5,902 nt of DNA from Spirochaetaceae bacterium (lineage in GTDB: Bacteria > Spirochaetota > Spirochaetia > JABEVK01), in the NCBI GenBank assembly GCA_023265735.1, contig JAHFSN010000123.1, forward strand, positions 665-6,566, in the 5' to 3' direction. Under the pieces are notes generated by a model. It was not told where the DNA came from and ran no database searches. It worked only from the letters and a program-made list of their open reading frames with translations. A program made the translations under genes and the position numbers. Positions 4,960-5,902 of this stretch are shown here, one piece after another; the stretch's first letter is position 1; every line of letters starts with the position of its first letter.

Positions 4960-5902
4960 TGTCCTCCTCAAGGAGCGGCAGCGTCGCTAGAACGGTGTAC
5001 CCCAACACTTCGCTGCGGAAGGCGACGGTGCCTCCCCATCGCTCCAGCCGCTCTTCCATGCCGCGCTGGCCTATCCCGGGCTGAGAGTCGGGACCTCCCT
5101 TTCCATCGTCGCGGATCATCAGGTTGAGGGTACCCTCTTCCACCTGGAAGTGGATGTCGACCCGGGCGGCGGTGCCGTGGCGGAAGGCGTTGGAGAGCGC
5201 CTGCTGGATGACATGATACACCGCGATTTCCTGTTCGCGGTGAAAGGTCCACGGCAAGTTTCCCCATTCGACGTGGACCTGGAGCCGGGACAGCCGGCTA
5301 AACGTGTCGATCATCCTCTTGAGGAGCCACAACCCCCGGAGGTTCTGGGGACGCAGGGCCCGCAGCTCGTACAGGACGGCCCGGGTCTCTTGAAGGCCGT
5401 CCTTGGCCTGGGACCGGATCCAGCGCAGAAGCTTGGCGGTTTCGACGGGTTCGTGGACGTTCCTGTGGAGGGTGGCGTCCATCATCATGATGATGTTGGT
5501 GAGGGTTTGGCCGACGACGTCGTGGAGTTCCCGGGTGATGCGGCTGCGTTCCGATACCGCCGACTCCTCGCTGGCCGTGTTGGCCTGCTCCAGGAACTCG
5601 GTGTTGGCCGCCGTCAGCTGGTGCACCGCGGCGTGGAGCTCTTCGTTCGCGTCCCGGAGGAACTGGAGCTCCCGGCCCGACCTTTGGACCCGGCGCAGCA
5701 GGCTCGCCCCCAGGGCCGCCGTCACGACGACAGCCATCGAGGTGGTCCACGGGGGGACCGGTACCGTCATCCCCTCAAAGACCCTCTCCATCAACAGGAA
5801 TTCTCCGGCTAAGACCAACCCGCCCGCGCTATGCCACGACTCGGGCAGCACCGTCACCAAGAGGACGGCCAAGGCACCAAACTGCAGGTACCGGGCGGGC
5901 AA
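4931..5902 (-). CDS. NarL-type sensor histidine kinase (HisKA_3), N-terminus outside window
   Basis: The frame is open to the right edge, so the N-terminus is missing; numbering here counts from that edge (323 residues visible, ending at TGA 4931-4933). Two or three membrane segments come first (about 8-20, 27-38, 53-69), with only short loops between them and no large outer sensor domain in the visible part. A coiled region (about 75-118) leads to the H-box ERSRITRELHDVVGQ with phospho-accepting His127. The HATPase region has the N-box QQALSNAFRHG (Asn238), the DDGKGG motif (265-270) and GIGQRGMEER (276-285). These mark the NarX/LiaS/DesK-type kinases (HPK7), whose partners are NarL-type regulators such as the one directly downstream. 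The signal is unknown; short intramembrane loops suggest sensing of the membrane or an accessory protein rather than direct sugar binding, which is inference. Confidence 0.93.
   Translation of the reverse strand: MPARYLQFGALAVLLVTVLPESWHSAGGLVLAGEFLLMERVFEGMTVPVPPWTTSMAVVVTAALGASLLRRVQRSGRELQFLRDANEELHAAVHQLTAANTEFLEQANTASEESAVSERSRITRELHDVVGQTLTNIIMMMDATLHRNVHEPVETAKLLRWIRSQAKDGLQETRAVLYELRALRPQNLRGLWLLKRMIDTFSRLSRLQVHVEWGNLPWTFHREQEIAVYHVIQQALSNAFRHGTAARVDIHFQVEEGTLNLMIRDDGKGGPDSQPGIGQRGMEERLERWGGTVAFRSEVLGYTVLATLPLLEEDNEPVPHLDR

Overview
The window is GC-rich bacterial chromosome-type DNA with strong AGGAGG-like ribosome binding sites. All three lipoprotein or transport signals seen are consistent with a bacterium that anchors its solute-binding proteins by a lipobox cysteine, as Bacillota-like, Chloroflexota-like and Deinococcota-like lineages do. 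The sequence alone does not let me name the organism. No rRNA, tRNA, CRISPR array, insertion sequence or phage gene is visible.

Layout. Positions 1-236 (+) are the 3' end of a TraB/GumN-family gene, cut by the window edge. It converges on 242-478 (-), a small two-helix membrane protein gene. Upstream of that, on the same strand, lies a doubtful small gene (436-633). Positions 665-728 form a strikingly AT-rich island that is a 64-bp imperfect palindrome carrying two mirror-image divergent promoters. One drives the small genes leftward. The other drives a methionine-rich lipoprotein (793-1134, DUF6799-like) rightward. A strong GC hairpin (1140-1160) separates the lipoprotein from the convergent transport cluster.

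Positions 1168-5902 are all on the minus strand. In transcription order they hold a NarL-type sensor histidine kinase (cut at the window edge), its NarL/FixJ response regulator (overlapping by 29 bp), a 95-bp gap with a 7-2-7 dyad, a family 1 sugar-binding lipoprotein, and two sugar ABC permeases of the MalF/UgpA and MalG/AraQ types. The last two overlap by ATGA. No ATPase gene is present, so the transporter would need a shared MalK/MsiK-type ATPase encoded elsewhere. The reasonable model is that the two-component system senses a condition or carbohydrate and controls the transporter through the dyad; this is inference.

The most notable points are (1) the binding-protein gene is split by a single in-frame amber codon at 3284-3286, although the remaining 125 codons look fully conserved, and (2) the symmetric divergent promoter/operator with paired TACA-nn-ATGT motifs between the Met-rich lipoprotein and the small membrane genes. 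I do not see a wholly new system. The 242-1134 divergon is the part of the window least explained by known families.
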